Source: Xanthomonas pisi DSM 18956 (GTDB lineage Bacteria > Pseudomonadota > Gammaproteobacteria > Xanthomonadales > Xanthomonadaceae). Taken from it: DNA of 59,333 nt. The translations under genes were made by a program, and so were the position numbers. The notes under the pieces were generated by a model. That model searched no databases. It was given only the letters and a program-made list of their open reading frames with translations, and was not told the origin of the DNA. The stretch is from NCBI RefSeq assembly GCF_001010415.1, contig NZ_JPLE01000048.1, positions 1 to 59,333 of the forward strand, written 5' to 3'. Each line of letters starts with the position of its first letter. Position 1 is the first letter of the stretch. Shown here piece by piece: positions 9,817 through 21,576 of the stretch.

Positions 9817-10788
9817 ATGTCAGCCAGCAGTCCCGCCGAACGTCGCCAACTCACCCAACAGCTGCCGCCGGTGCAGGCGGCCGATGCCGCCGCCATCGAG
9901 CGCTTTCTGGATCGCTTGTGGGCCGAGCAGGGCGTTGCGCGGCAGACGCTGGACAGTTACCGGCGCGACCTGGAAGGGGTGGCGCGGTGGCGCGACGGTG
10001 CCGGCGGTGGATTGCTCGGCATCGATCGGTCGGTGTTGTTCGATTACCTGCGCTGGCGGACCGAGGCCAGGTATTCGCCGCGCAGCAATGCCCGGCTGTT
10101 GTCGACGTTGCGGGCCTTCTACGGCCTGTGCCTGCGCGATGGCGTGCGCAGCGATGATCCCACTGCCCTGCTTGAGGCACCCCGATTGCCGCGCTCGCTG
10201 CCCAAGGCGCTCACCGAGACCCAGATCGAGGCCTTGCTGGCGGCGCCGGATGTCCAGGCACCGCTTGGCCTGCGCGACCGCGCCATGCTCGAGTTGATGT
10301 ACGCCGCCGGCCTGCGGGTCAGCGAGCTGGTGAATCTGCCGGCAGTGGGCGTCAACCTGCGCCAGGGCGTGCTGCGCGTGACCGGCAAGGGCAGCAAGGA
10401 ACGCCTGGTGCCGCTGGGCGAGGAGTCGCAGCATTGGCTGGAGCGCTATCTGCATGAGGCGCGCCCGCTACTGGCCGATCACAAGGCCGTGGCCGCCGTC
10501 GACGGGCAGGTGCCGCTGTTCATCGATGCGGCACGCCAGCCGCCCAGCCGTCAGCACTTCTGGTCCTTGGTCAAGCGCTATGCGGCGGTGGCCGGCATCG
10601 ACCCGGCCACGGTCAGCCCACACGGCCTGCGCCACAGTTTCGCGACCCACCTGCTCAACCACGGCGCAGACCTGCGCGCGCTGCAGATGCTGCTGGGCCA
10701 CAGCTCGCTGTCGACCACCCAGATCTACACGCTGGTAGCGAGGCAGCACCTGCAGAAGCTGCACGCCAAGCATCATCCTCGCGGTTAG
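9817..10788 (+). CDS. xerD: Site-specific tyrosine recombinase XerD
   Basis: XerD acts with XerC at dif to resolve chromosome dimers at division. The 323-residue product has an amino-terminal SAM-like core-binding domain (about 22-110) and a carboxy-terminal catalytic domain with all six signature residues: Arg167 (AGLRVSEL), Lys191 (GKGSKER), His269 and Arg272 ([10 protein letters not shown]), His295 ([13 protein letters not shown]) and the nucleophile Tyr304. The ATG at 9817 was chosen because it begins [10 protein letters not shown] and gives a normal family length; the frame upstream of it has no recombinase character. Oppositely oriented REP-like elements flank the gene. No dif site is visible in the window. 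Confidence 0.95.
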   Translation: MSASSPAERRQLTQQLPPVQAADAAAIERFLDRLWAEQGVARQTLDSYRRDLEGVARWRDGAGGGLLGIDRSVLFDYLRWRTEARYSPRSNARLLSTLRAFYGLCLRDGVRSDDPTALLEAPRLPRSLPKALTETQIEALLAAPDVQAPLGLRDRAMLELMYAAGLRVSELVNLPAVGVNLRQGVLRVTGKGSKERLVPLGEESQHWLERYLHEARPLLADHKAVAAVDGQVPLFIDAARQPPSRQHFWSLVKRYAAVAGIDPATVSPHGLRHSFATHLLNHGADLRALQMLLGHSSLSTTQIYTLVARQHLQKLHAKHHPRG

Positions 10789-11117
10789 CGAACGTCGCGC
10801 AAGACCCATCGCGCGCGCCGCATTCACTTGCGCGCATCACACACGTAGGAGCGCGCCTGGGCGCGACGCCGTCATCGGCAAGCCCTCAGGTCAAAGGTGC
10901 CCCGAACCCGAAGCAGGACTCGGTCACACGAGACGGTGCAAGCCCGCGTTGTTTACAAAGCGCCTCGACCGCAGCGGCAACACCCCCTGCACGGCCAGCA
11001 GGGTTCCGCCCGCAGCCGCTTGGCGGACCGCGCTGCCAGCGTCGGCTGTTGCGCGTTCGAAACTGCGTTAGTGCAGCGCGGCGTTGCCGGATCGCCGGCG
11101 CCGGCTATGCTCGCGCC
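10789..11117. other. Intergenic region after xerD
   Basis: These 329 bases contain the second REP-like element (10836-10871) and nothing else I can assign. No hairpin with a T-run follows xerD. Confidence 0.4.
10836..10871 (+). repeat. REP-like GTAGGAGCGC palindrome, copy 2
   Basis: The sequence CACGTAGGAGCGCGCCTGGG followed by CGCGACGCC is a near-copy, in opposite orientation, of the element at 9611-9645. Confidence 0.65.
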
Positions 11118-11585
11118 ATGACCTCGATCGCTGCATCCGATTCCCCACGGCCGGCCGCCCTGCTGCACTGGCGGCTACTGTCGATGTGCTACGACGCCTG
11201 GCCGGTGCTGGCGCTGTGGATGCTGCTTTCGGCCGGTTTCACCCTGGGGTTCACCCTGGCCGGGCACCCGGCGCGCGAGAACATCGCACCGTTCAGTGCC
11301 TGGCAGTGGCTGCTCTGGCTATGCTGCTGGGTCGCCGCCGGGGTGTACGCCACGCTGAGTTGGCGCCGCGGCGGCCAGACCCTGGGCATGCGTCCATGGC
11401 GACTGCAGCTGGCCGGCCCGCAAGCCTCCTGGCGCGCGCTGTGGATCCGCTATGCGGTAGGCACGCTGTCGCTGGCCTTGGGCGGACTCGGATTCTGGTG
11501 GGCCTGGATCGATCGCGATCGTTTGACATGGCACGACCGCGCCAGCGGAACCAGAGTGCAGCGGATGGTCAGACCCAAGGCCTAA
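11118..11585 (+). CDS. RDD-family inner-membrane protein
   Basis: This 155-residue protein has three hydrophobic stretches (about residues 30-52, 65-85 and 110-132) and the polar pattern of the RDD family: an Asp at the start of the first helix (YDAWPVL), GQTLGMRPWRLQL after the second, and WHDRASGTRVV-like residues at the end. RDD proteins are small membrane proteins; some members are proposed Na+/H+ antiporters, but for most, including this one, the function is unknown. The ATG at 11118 was chosen because the frame upstream of it is not membrane-like. It points towards the convergent lpt cluster. Confidence 0.8.
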   Translation: MTSIAASDSPRPAALLHWRLLSMCYDAWPVLALWMLLSAGFTLGFTLAGHPARENIAPFSAWQWLLWLCCWVAAGVYATLSWRRGGQTLGMRPWRLQLAGPQASWRALWIRYAVGTLSLALGGLGFWWAWIDRDRLTWHDRASGTRVQRMVRPKA

Positions 11586-11612
11586 GCCCGGTTGACACGC
11601 CTAAGGCGCTCA

Positions 11613-11740
11613 CCGCTGCGCCAGTGCAGCCGATGCTCGATGCGGCAAGGGCCGCTCGTATTCTTCGGTTCCGAGCGCGCCGCCCGCACCCACCTGAGGA
11701 TTGCTCGCTACGTTTTCCTGGTGGCTCACACTGTCAGCCG
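11613..11740. repeat. Dispersed intergenic repeat, copy C
   Basis: Its scaffold (GCGCCAGTGCAGCCGATGCT ... GCGCCGCCCGCACccacctgagGATTGCTCGC) matches the segments at 8379-8480 and 51661-51765. It lies between the convergent RDD and lpt genes; I see no gene elsewhere in 11586-11917. Confidence 0.5.
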
Positions 11741-11917
11741 GCGCAACGCGGCACGCGCACGGCGTGACCGACGCACAACCGGGACCCGCCCACAGCGACG
11801 CTTCAAGCCACCGGCCTGACGGTTGGAGGTGGAGCAGGCAGCGACGGACCGGACCCTGCGAGTCCAGCGAATCGAGGTCGCGTTAAAGACGCAAGGACGG
11901 CGACAGGAGAGTGAAAC

Positions 11918-12247
11918 TCACTGTCCGCGCTCATCCGTGTTGGATGGGTCTTTCCAAGCCGGGCCATGATCTCTGAAGGTGTTCTCCAGCACGCTGCCCA
12001 ACAGATACAGCGCCAGGAACATGGGCGCCACCATCAGCGTATAAGCCGTCGCCCAGGATAGCTGGACCGGCAGGCGCGTCAGGCCCAGGCCATCTGCAAC
12101 CATCATCTGCACCATCACCGGCAGTTGCTTCCAGACCAGTTGGCTTTTGTCGTCGACCTGCGGGTCGTGCGCAAAGCGCTGACAGAACGCAATCAGTGCC
12201 GCATACGGCACGCACATCGCCAATCCGGTCAGGCTCAGCCGGCGCAC
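11918..12247 (-). CDS. Small two-helix membrane protein coupled to lptG, unknown function
   Basis: The 109-residue product begins at a GTG (12247), one base after the LptG stop, which points to translational coupling. Two hydrophobic stretches are visible (about residues 6-22 and 68-95) around a polar segment with KQLPVMVQMMVADG, and the tail is charged (HGPAWKDPSNTDERGQ). I recognise no family. Its position as third gene of lptF-lptG suggests envelope work, possibly with lipopolysaccharide export, but this is inference from location only. The GTG was preferred because no ATG gives a sensible start and longer versions would overlap lptG in another frame. Confidence 0.65.
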   Translation of the reverse strand: MRRLSLTGLAMCVPYAALIAFCQRFAHDPQVDDKSQLVWKQLPVMVQMMVADGLGLTRLPVQLSWATAYTLMVAPMFLALYLLGSVLENTFRDHGPAWKDPSNTDERGQ

Positions 12248-12248
12248 G

Positions 12249-13355
12249 TCAACTACTGCGCCGCCGGAACAACCAGGCCGACACGCCCAGCATGACCATC
12301 GGCGGCAGTGCGTAGGCGATGCGGTAATCGAGCTTGAGCGCGCCTGCCATGCGGCCGAAGAACAGCTGCAGCAGCCAGAAGCCGAGGGCGAACAGGATGC
12401 CCAGGAACAGCCGCTTGCCCAGGCCGCCGCTGCGCAGCGATCCAAACGAGAACGGGATCGCCGCCATGCAGAGCGCCAACACATTGAGCGGGTAGAACCA
12501 ACGGCTCCAGTACTGATCTTCGTAATCGCGCGCGTCCAGTCCGTTGCGACGACGGTACTCGATGCTCTGCTCCAGCTCGTGTGCGGAGAGGTTGCGCGGC
12601 TTGGCGAGGCCGGCCGCCAGCGCCGCCGGGCTCAGCTGCGATTGCCACGGCAGCTCGGGGAAGGTTTCGCGCTGTACCGAGCGTTCCTGGAAGGTATCGC
12701 GACGCACCTGGCGCAAGGTCCAGCGGCCGTCGCGATGCTCGGCCACCGATGCGTAGGTCAGCTGTTGCAGCCTGCCGTTGGCATCCAGGTGATACAGCCG
12801 CACATCGTGCAGGTCGAGCGCGGTGCCGCCGCCGTCGAGCAGCTTTTCTTCGCCGCTGAGCGCATTGAGGAAGGTGTCGCCTTCGCGTGCCCACAGGCCC
12901 GAATAGCGCGAGGACGCCATGCTGTTGTTGTAGCGGGCGCTGGCCTTGAGCGTATCGGCCTGGTTCTGCGCCCAGGGGCCCACGGTCTCGCCGCTGATCA
13001 CCATGGAGGCGGTCAACAAGGCCATCGCCGCGACCACCGAGGCCGACATGCGCTTGCGCGAGACGCCCAGCGCGCGCAAGGCGGTCAGCTCGGAGGTGGC
13101 CGCCAGTTGGCCCAGGCCCATCAAGGCACCGATCACTGCGGCGGTCGGAAACAAGGTATAGGCGCGACGCGGCACGGTGTAGGCCACAAAGGCCACCGCG
13201 TGGCCGAAGCTGTAGCTGCCCTGGCCGATGTTCTTGGCCTCGCCGGCGAACGCATTGACCAGGTCCAGACCCAGCAGCACCGCCCAGGTCAGCAGCACGG
13301 TGAACAACACCACGCGACCGACGTACCAATCATGGACCCGCGGAGTCAGCCTCAT
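12249..13355 (-). CDS. lptG: LPS export ABC transporter permease LptG
   Basis: LptG pairs with LptF and the ATPase LptB to extract lipopolysaccharide from the inner membrane and push it along the Lpt bridge. The 368-residue product has the YjgP/YjgQ layout: helices near residues 15-35, 62-80 and 100-125, a large periplasmic beta-jellyroll region (about 130-270), then three helices at the end (NVLALCMAAIPFSFGSLRSG, LFLGILFALGFWLLQLFFGR and a last one near 340-360). The coupling-helix-like TSELTALRALGVS region sits before the third helix. The ATG at 13355 overlaps the lptF stop by four bases. Confidence 0.93.
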   Translation of the reverse strand: MRLTPRVHDWYVGRVVLFTVLLTWAVLLGLDLVNAFAGEAKNIGQGSYSFGHAVAFVAYTVPRRAYTLFPTAAVIGALMGLGQLAATSELTALRALGVSRKRMSASVVAAMALLTASMVISGETVGPWAQNQADTLKASARYNNSMASSRYSGLWAREGDTFLNALSGEEKLLDGGGTALDLHDVRLYHLDANGRLQQLTYASVAEHRDGRWTLRQVRRDTFQERSVQRETFPELPWQSQLSPAALAAGLAKPRNLSAHELEQSIEYRRRNGLDARDYEDQYWSRWFYPLNVLALCMAAIPFSFGSLRSGGLGKRLFLGILFALGFWLLQLFFGRMAGALKLDYRIAYALPPMVMLGVSAWLFRRRSS

Positions 13356-14434
13356 GCGCCCGCCCTCGGCCGACGCACGCGGCCATCGCGCGCATACGCC
13401 CAGACCGCCACCGCCAGCAGCGGCAGCGTCAGCCACCACAAGCCCAGCGCAGCCGGGGTCTTGCCGTTGGCAATCCACTGGGTGCCGACGATCATCAGAT
13501 TGGTGCCCACCATGTAGGCCAGGAAGGCGAGCATGATCCGGCCATAACGCTGTTGCCGCGGCGCGCTGCGCGACAGCGGCAGGGTCAGCAGGGCGAATGC
13601 CAGCGCCAGTAGCGGCGGCGCCAGGCGCTCATGCAGCTGCGCGCGCGCCGCCGGGCGCTCATCGGACAGCAGCTGGGTGGTCCACATCACTTCCGGGTCG
13701 TTGGCGTCGTGGGTGCGGGTGCGGTCGGGCAAGGCCACGTCGTTGCTGGCGAACTTCATCAAACGGTAGTCCAGGGTGTCGCCGGCGGCCGGGCCCTCGA
13801 TGCGGTAGCCGTCCTCCAGGCGCAGGTAACGGTCGGTCTTGCCTTCGAAGAACATCGCGCCGCGTTCGGCAGTGACCACGTCCAGGCGGTCGTCCTTCTG
13901 CCGTTGCATGAAGACCTTGCCCAGGTTCTTGCCATCGGCCGAGATGGTGGTCAGGTACACCACCCCGCCCCCGGACAGCGGGGTGAACTTGCCCGACTCC
14001 AGGCCGGCCATCAGCACGCTGCGGTTGGCGTCTTCCAGCATGGTTTCGGCAGTGCGGCTGGCCCACGGCCCCAGCCACAGCGAGCACAGCCCGATAATCA
14101 CCACCACCGGCACCACCAGCATCAGCATCGGCCGCAACATGCGTCTGGGGCCGACGCCAATGGCGGTGATGACGGCCATTTCTGAATCGCGGTACAGCCT
14201 GGCCAGGGCCAATAACAGGCCCAGCATCAGCGCCAGCGGCAGGATGATGGGCAGGTAGGCGATGAACTGCAGGCCCACCTGCGACAGCAGCAAGCGAGCG
14301 GGGATGCGGCCGTCGGCGATATTGCCGAGGATATCCACCAGCACGCCGCCGACGCTGACGACCAGCAGCACGATCAAGGTGGCCAGGAAGCTCTGGGTGA
14401 AATCGCTGAGCAGATATCGATCGAGCTTCGGCAT
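13352..14434 (-). CDS. lptF: LPS export ABC transporter permease LptF
   Basis: LptF is the partner permease of LptG in the LptB2FG complex. The 360-residue protein starts MPKLDRYLLSDF, has early helices at about 15-40, 55-78 and 98-120, the cytoplasmic YRDSEMAVITAIGVG segment that contacts LptB, a periplasmic domain (about 125-265) and three terminal helices. It is first in a minus-strand unit with lptG and the small membrane protein, and diverges from pepA across 107 bases, which must contain both promoters. Confidence 0.93.
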   Translation of the reverse strand: MPKLDRYLLSDFTQSFLATLIVLLVVSVGGVLVDILGNIADGRIPARLLLSQVGLQFIAYLPIILPLALMLGLLLALARLYRDSEMAVITAIGVGPRRMLRPMLMLVVPVVVIIGLCSLWLGPWASRTAETMLEDANRSVLMAGLESGKFTPLSGGGVVYLTTISADGKNLGKVFMQRQKDDRLDVVTAERGAMFFEGKTDRYLRLEDGYRIEGPAAGDTLDYRLMKFASNDVALPDRTRTHDANDPEVMWTTQLLSDERPAARAQLHERLAPPLLALAFALLTLPLSRSAPRQQRYGRIMLAFLAYMVGTNLMIVGTQWIANGKTPAALGLWWLTLPLLAVAVWAYARDGRVRRPRAGA

Positions 14435-14541
14435 AGGGTGGGCTTGTTTTAAACTCTCGGATTCGTTCGCGGCGTCGCCAGCCTAGTCAGGTTGGCGTAA
14501 ACAGCCCGCGATTGTACGGATTTGCCTACGGAATCTGATCA

Positions 14542-16026
14542 ATGGCCCTGCAATTCACCCTGAACCAAGACGCGCCGGCAAGCGCCGCCGTCGACTGCAT
14601 CGTGGTTGGCGTGTTCGCCGACAAGACCCTGTCGCCCGCTGCGCAGGCGCTGGACAGCGCCAGCCAGGGCCGCCTGACGGCCCTGGTGGCACGCGGCGAT
14701 GTGGGTGCCAAGACCGGCAACACCACCCTGGTCCACGACCTGCCCGGCGTCACCGCTCCCCGCGTGCTGGTGGTGGGGCTGGGCGAGACCGGCAAGTTCG
14801 GCGTGGCGCCCTACCTCAAGGCGATCGGCGATGCGACCCGCGCGCTGAAGACCGGCGCGGTCGGCACTGCCCTGCTGACCTTGACTGAATTGCCGGTCAA
14901 GGCGCGCGACAGCGCCTGGAACATCCGTCAGGCCATCATCGTCAGCGATCATGCGGCCTACCGCTACACCGCCACGCTGGGCAAGAAGAAGGTCGACGAG
15001 AGCGGCCTGACCACGCTGGCGATCGCCGGCGACGACGCCCGCGCGCTGGCCGTGGGCGTGGCCACCGCCGAGGGCGTGGAGTTCGCCCGCGAGCTGGGCA
15101 ACCTGCCGCCGAACTACTGCACCCCGGCCTACCTGGCCGACACCGCGGCCGCCTTCGCCGGCAAGTTCCCCGGCGCCGAGGCCGAGATCCTGGACGAGAC
15201 GCAGATGGAGTCGCTCGGCATGGGCTCGCTGCTGTCGGTGGCGCGTGGCTCGGCCAACCGCCCGCGGCTGATCGTGCTGAAATGGAACGGCGGCGGCGAC
15301 GCGCGCCCCTACGTGCTGGTCGGCAAGGGCATCACCTTCGACACCGGCGGCGTCAACCTCAAGACGCAGGGCGGCATCGAGGAAATGAAGTACGACATGT
15401 GCGGTGGCGCCAACGTCATCGGCACCTTCGTGGCCACGGTCAAGGCCGAGCTGCCGATCAACCTGGTGGTGGTGGTGCCGGCGGTGGAAAACGCCATCGA
15501 CGGCAATGCGTATCGCCCATCGGACGTGATCACCAGCATGTCCGGCAAGACCATCGAAGTGGGCAATACCGACGCCGAAGGCCGCCTGATCCTGTGCGAT
15601 GCGCTGACCTACGCCGAGCGCTTCAACCCCGAGGCGCTGGTGGACGTGGCCACGCTGACCGGCGCCTGCATGGTGGCGCTCGGCCACCAGACCGCCGGCC
15701 TGATGAGCAAGCACGACGACCTGGCCAACGAGTTGCTGGCCGCCGGCGAGCACGTGTTCGACCGCGCCTGGCGCCTGCCGCTGTGGGACGAATACCAGGG
15801 CCTGCTGGATTCCACCTTCGCCGACGTCTACAACATCGGCGGCCGCTGGGGCGGCGCGATCACCGCAGGCTGCTTCCTGTCGCGCTTCACCGAGAACCAG
15901 CGCTGGGCGCATCTGGACATCGCCGGCGTGGCCAGCGACGAAGGCAAGCGCGGCATGGCCACCGGTCGCCCGGTGGGCCTGTTGACGCAGTGGTTGCTGG
16001 ACCGCGCCGCAAGCGGCGCGGCGTGA
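14542..16026 (+). CDS. pepA: Leucyl aminopeptidase PepA (M17)
   Basis: A two-metal cytosolic aminopeptidase that releases amino-terminal residues; in E. coli PepA also binds DNA as an accessory factor for Xer recombination at cer. The 494-residue product has the amino-terminal macro-like domain and a carboxy-terminal catalytic domain with metal ligands in [14 protein letters not shown] (about 261-274) and the M17 signature NTDAEGRL (about 342-349). Beginning at [10 protein letters not shown] gives the expected length. It diverges from lptF, and holC and valS follow on the same strand, separated from it by REP-like repeats. Confidence 0.96.
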   Translation: MALQFTLNQDAPASAAVDCIVVGVFADKTLSPAAQALDSASQGRLTALVARGDVGAKTGNTTLVHDLPGVTAPRVLVVGLGETGKFGVAPYLKAIGDATRALKTGAVGTALLTLTELPVKARDSAWNIRQAIIVSDHAAYRYTATLGKKKVDESGLTTLAIAGDDARALAVGVATAEGVEFARELGNLPPNYCTPAYLADTAAAFAGKFPGAEAEILDETQMESLGMGSLLSVARGSANRPRLIVLKWNGGGDARPYVLVGKGITFDTGGVNLKTQGGIEEMKYDMCGGANVIGTFVATVKAELPINLVVVVPAVENAIDGNAYRPSDVITSMSGKTIEVGNTDAEGRLILCDALTYAERFNPEALVDVATLTGACMVALGHQTAGLMSKHDDLANELLAAGEHVFDRAWRLPLWDEYQGLLDSTFADVYNIGGRWGGAITAGCFLSRFTENQRWAHLDIAGVASDEGKRGMATGRPVGLLTQWLLDRAASGAA

Positions 16027-16142
16027 TTGGGGAATGGAGATTCGGGATGCGTGCAAAGTGCATGCATCCCGCCGTCCTTAGCAGTGTGCGGACGGCCATG
16101 ACCTGCCGTTGCCAATCCCGAATCCCCTTCAACGAATCCCTG
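16027..16142. repeat. REP-like palindromic repeat between pepA and holC
   Basis: The left arm is TTGGGGAATGGAGATTCGGG and the right arm is GCCAATCCCGAATCCCCTTC. Between them lie smaller inverted pairs (GTGCAAAGTGCATGC; CCGTCC/GGACGG). The arms are the same as those inside purL. Confidence 0.75.
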
Positions 16143-16147
16143 CCCTG

Positions 16148-16573
16148 ATGCCCCGTGCCGACTTCTACCTGATCGCCAAACCGCGCTTCCTCGACGAACC
16201 GCTGCGGCTGGTCTGCGAGCTGGCGCGCAAGGCCAACGACGCCAACCTGCCCACCCTGATCCTGGCGCGCGACGCCGCGCAGGCCGAGGCGCTGGACGAC
16301 CTGCTGTGGGCGTTCGACGACGAAGCCTACGTACCGCACCAGATCGCCGGCACCGACGAGGAAGACGAACTGGCGCCGGTGCTGATCGCTTCGCCCGAGT
16401 TCGCCGCACCCTCGCGCCCGCTGGTGATCAACCTGCGCGACGACCCGTACCTGGGCGCCTGCGACCGCGTGCTGGAAGTGGTGCCTGCCGACCCCGCCGC
16501 CCGCGAACCGCTGCGCGAACGCTGGAAGCAGTACAAGGCCCTGGGCCTGGAACTGACCAAGTACGACATGTGA
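16148..16573 (+). CDS. holC: DNA polymerase III chi subunit
   Basis: Chi bridges the clamp-loader complex to single-stranded-DNA-binding protein through psi. The 141-residue product begins MPRADFYLI and shows the family pattern: a first strand, the LVCELARKA helix, the LDDLLWAFDDEAYVPH segment, the PVLIA strand with the following PLVINL segment, and the closing RWKQYKALGLELTKYDM helix. The start at 16148 was chosen because the codons just upstream belong to the REP-like repeat. In many gammaproteobacteria holC lies between pepA and valS, as here. Confidence 0.93.
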   Translation: MPRADFYLIAKPRFLDEPLRLVCELARKANDANLPTLILARDAAQAEALDDLLWAFDDEAYVPHQIAGTDEEDELAPVLIASPEFAAPSRPLVINLRDDPYLGACDRVLEVVPADPAAREPLRERWKQYKALGLELTKYDM

Positions 16574-16575
16574 GA

Positions 16576-16756
16576 GGGCGGGGATTGGGGATTCGTCACA
16601 GCGCGTTTGCGCGCATCCACAGGCTGCAGCCAACGACGAATCCAAAATCGCCACCCTCCGTTCCGTAGCACCATCGCTGTCATTGATGCGTGGGTTGCCA
16701 GTGCTTCTCGCCGGCCCATGACGCAACCAATCCCGAATCCCGAACAACGAATCGCC
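16576..16756. repeat. REP-like palindromic repeats between holC and valS
   Basis: This spacer contains GGGGATTGGGGATTCG near its left end and CCAATCCCGAATCCCGAACA near its right end, plus an inner ACGAATCCAAAATCGCC arm, so it is probably more than one unit. It fills almost the whole holC-valS gap. Confidence 0.7.
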
Positions 16757-16764
16757 GCCCCTCT

Positions 16765-19605
<2,841 letters not shown>

Positions 19606-20037
19606 CGCAGCGGATCGTCTCGATGCGCCGCCGCTGCACGGTCACGGACCGTACAGCGGCCACCGACTCGACGGCAGCACCTGGCCGGGCACTGGGCGTA
19701 TCGCCCAGCTCGATGAAGCACGGGCTGTTTTAACGGTGCACACCGACGTCGTGACGGTCCCGTGCCCGCCCACCGTCGCGGGACCTTACGCCGCATGGAT
19801 GCCGCGTAAGAGCTTGCAAGGACGGACTTGCCGCGTGTCCCGCGCTGGTGGGCGGGCAAGGACCCGGCAGCGAAGTCGCAGACCTGACGGCTGGCGCATC
19901 ATCCATCCGCAGCAATCGCTTGCAGACGCCGGGATCTACGCGATGACACCCCCGCCAGGCACCACACCCAAGCAGAACGCGACAGCGCTCGCCGCGCGTT
20001 GTTTCGACGCAAGCACCGCATCGGGCATCATGCAGCG
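19606..20037. other. Intergenic region between valS and cca, rich in inverted repeats
   Basis: I see no gene in these 432 bases. They contain a short perfect hairpin (CTGGGCG / CGCCCAG, 19692-19708) followed about 18 bases later by TGTTTTAA, possibly the valS transcript end, and the large nested palindrome at 19762-19859. Confidence 0.5.
19762..19859. repeat. Nested palindromic intergenic element
   Basis: The outer arms (19762-19784 and 19837-19859) are complementary at about 20 of 23 positions: TGCCCGCCCACC and CGCGGGAC against GTCCCGCG and GGTGGGCGGGCA. Inside, CTTACGCCGCAT and ATGCCGCGTAAG pair around a 2-base loop (19785-19810), followed by GCAAGGACGGACTTGC. It resembles structured intergenic repeats typical of Xanthomonas chromosomes and has no coding character. 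Confidence 0.7.
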
Positions 20038-21312
20038 ATGAAGATCTATCTCGTTGGCGGCGCAGTCCGCGATGCCTTGCTTGGCCAACCGGCCGGCGAC
20101 CGCGACTGGGTGGTGGTGGGCGCCGATCAGGCGCAGATGCAGGCGCAGGGTTTCAAAGCGGTGGGCAAGGACTTTCCGGTGTTTCTGCATCCACGCAGCG
20201 GCGAGGAATATGCGTTGGCCCGCACCGAGCGCAAGTCCGGGCGCGGCTACCGCGGCTTCGTGGTGGATGCCGATCCGTCGGTGACGCTGGAAGAAGACCT
20301 GCTGCGCCGCGACTTCACCATCAACGCCATGGCGCGCGACGAAGACAGCGGCACCCTGGTGGACCCGTACGGCGGCGCCCGCGACCTGCAGGCGCGCGTG
20401 CTGCGGCATGTCGGCCCGGCCTTTGTCGAAGACCCGGTACGCGTCCTGCGTGCGGCGCGCTTCATGGCGCGGTTGGCACCGCTGGGTTTCAGCATCGCAC
20501 CGGACACGGCCGCACTGATGCGCGAAATGGCGGCCAGCGGCGAACTGGACAGCCTGGTGCCCGAACGCGTGTGGCAGGAACTGCGCCGCGCGCTGACCTG
20601 CGCACAGCCGGCCGCGTTCTTGCGCACCTTGCACGATACCGGTGCGCTGCGCGTCATCCTGCCCGAGCTCGATGCGCTGTACGGCGTTCCCCAGCGCGCC
20701 GAATTTCATCCGGAAGTGGATACCGGCATCCATCAGGAGATGGTCAGCGACATGGCCGCGCGGCTGGCACCGGGCGATGCGCTGATCGGCTTTGCCGCGT
20801 TGACCCACGACCTGGGCAAGGCGCTGACTCCGCAGGAGCAATGGCCGCGCCACCTGATGCACGAACAGCGCGGCGTCGCCCCGCTGCAGGCGCTGTGCGA
20901 ACGGCTCAAGGTGCCGCAGGACTATCGCCAGCTCGCCGTCACCGCCTGTCGCGAGCACCTCAACATTCACCGTCTGGCGGAACTGCGCAACCGCACGGTG
21001 CACGAGCTGCTGGTGCGCTGCGATGCATTCCGTCGACCGGAACGCATCGCGCAACTGGCACTGGTCTGCGAGGCCGACAAGCGCGGCAGGTTGGGCAGCG
21101 AAGAGGCCGCCTATCCACAAGGCGAAGAACTGAAGCGGCTACATGCCGCCGCCCTGGCGATCAACGCACGCGACCTGGCAGCCGAAGGTCTGCAAGGCCC
21201 GCAAATCGGCGAGGCATTGACCAGGGCGCGCATCGCGGCGATTGCCGACGCACGTCACCGCAACACGCACAACGATGGCGGCAGCAGCGAAGATGCTTCT
21301 GCACTTTGCTGA
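20038..21312 (+). CDS. cca: CCA-adding tRNA nucleotidyltransferase, multifunctional HD-domain form
   Basis: Adds or repairs the 3' CCA of tRNAs. The 424-residue product begins [16 protein letters not shown], with the nucleotidyltransferase motif, the GDRDWVVVG acidic motif, [10 protein letters not shown], and the [15 protein letters not shown] region. The carboxy half has an HD phosphohydrolase domain ([12 protein letters not shown] ... [12 protein letters not shown]), typical of the gammaproteobacterial form with extra phosphatase and phosphodiesterase activities. The ATG at 20038 matches the family start exactly; the 13 residues before it in frame do not belong. Convergent with the TonB receptor at 21577. 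Confidence 0.95.
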   Translation: MKIYLVGGAVRDALLGQPAGDRDWVVVGADQAQMQAQGFKAVGKDFPVFLHPRSGEEYALARTERKSGRGYRGFVVDADPSVTLEEDLLRRDFTINAMARDEDSGTLVDPYGGARDLQARVLRHVGPAFVEDPVRVLRAARFMARLAPLGFSIAPDTAALMREMAASGELDSLVPERVWQELRRALTCAQPAAFLRTLHDTGALRVILPELDALYGVPQRAEFHPEVDTGIHQEMVSDMAARLAPGDALIGFAALTHDLGKALTPQEQWPRHLMHEQRGVAPLQALCERLKVPQDYRQLAVTACREHLNIHRLAELRNRTVHELLVRCDAFRRPERIAQLALVCEADKRGRLGSEEAAYPQGEELKRLHAAALAINARDLAAEGLQGPQIGEALTRARIAAIADARHRNTHNDGGSSEDASALC

Positions 21313-21576
21313 TCGGCATTTTTAGCGCGCAACGCGCTATCGATGCGTCTCAGGGACACGTATGCGCAGCTGATGTACAGCCGTGCGGCATTGCAGTTGC
21401 ACACCTGCCCGGGCCGCCGTCTCGATCAAGCAAGCATCCACGCGCTGTCGTGCCGTGCTGCCATACCCGGACAACGCGGCCTTGATGGACACCCCAGGGT
21501 GCCGACTCCAGGCGTTCTCGCCCGCCGCCCACTCCTTGGCAACGAGCGACTGCATCGCGCAGCCGCCCGGCATCCC

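Noticed and set aside
21325..21341. Hairpin TAGCGCG / CGCGCTA just after cca.
   Set aside because: The T-run precedes the stem on the plus strand and none follows it on either strand, so it does not fit a Rho-independent terminator; the stem is short.
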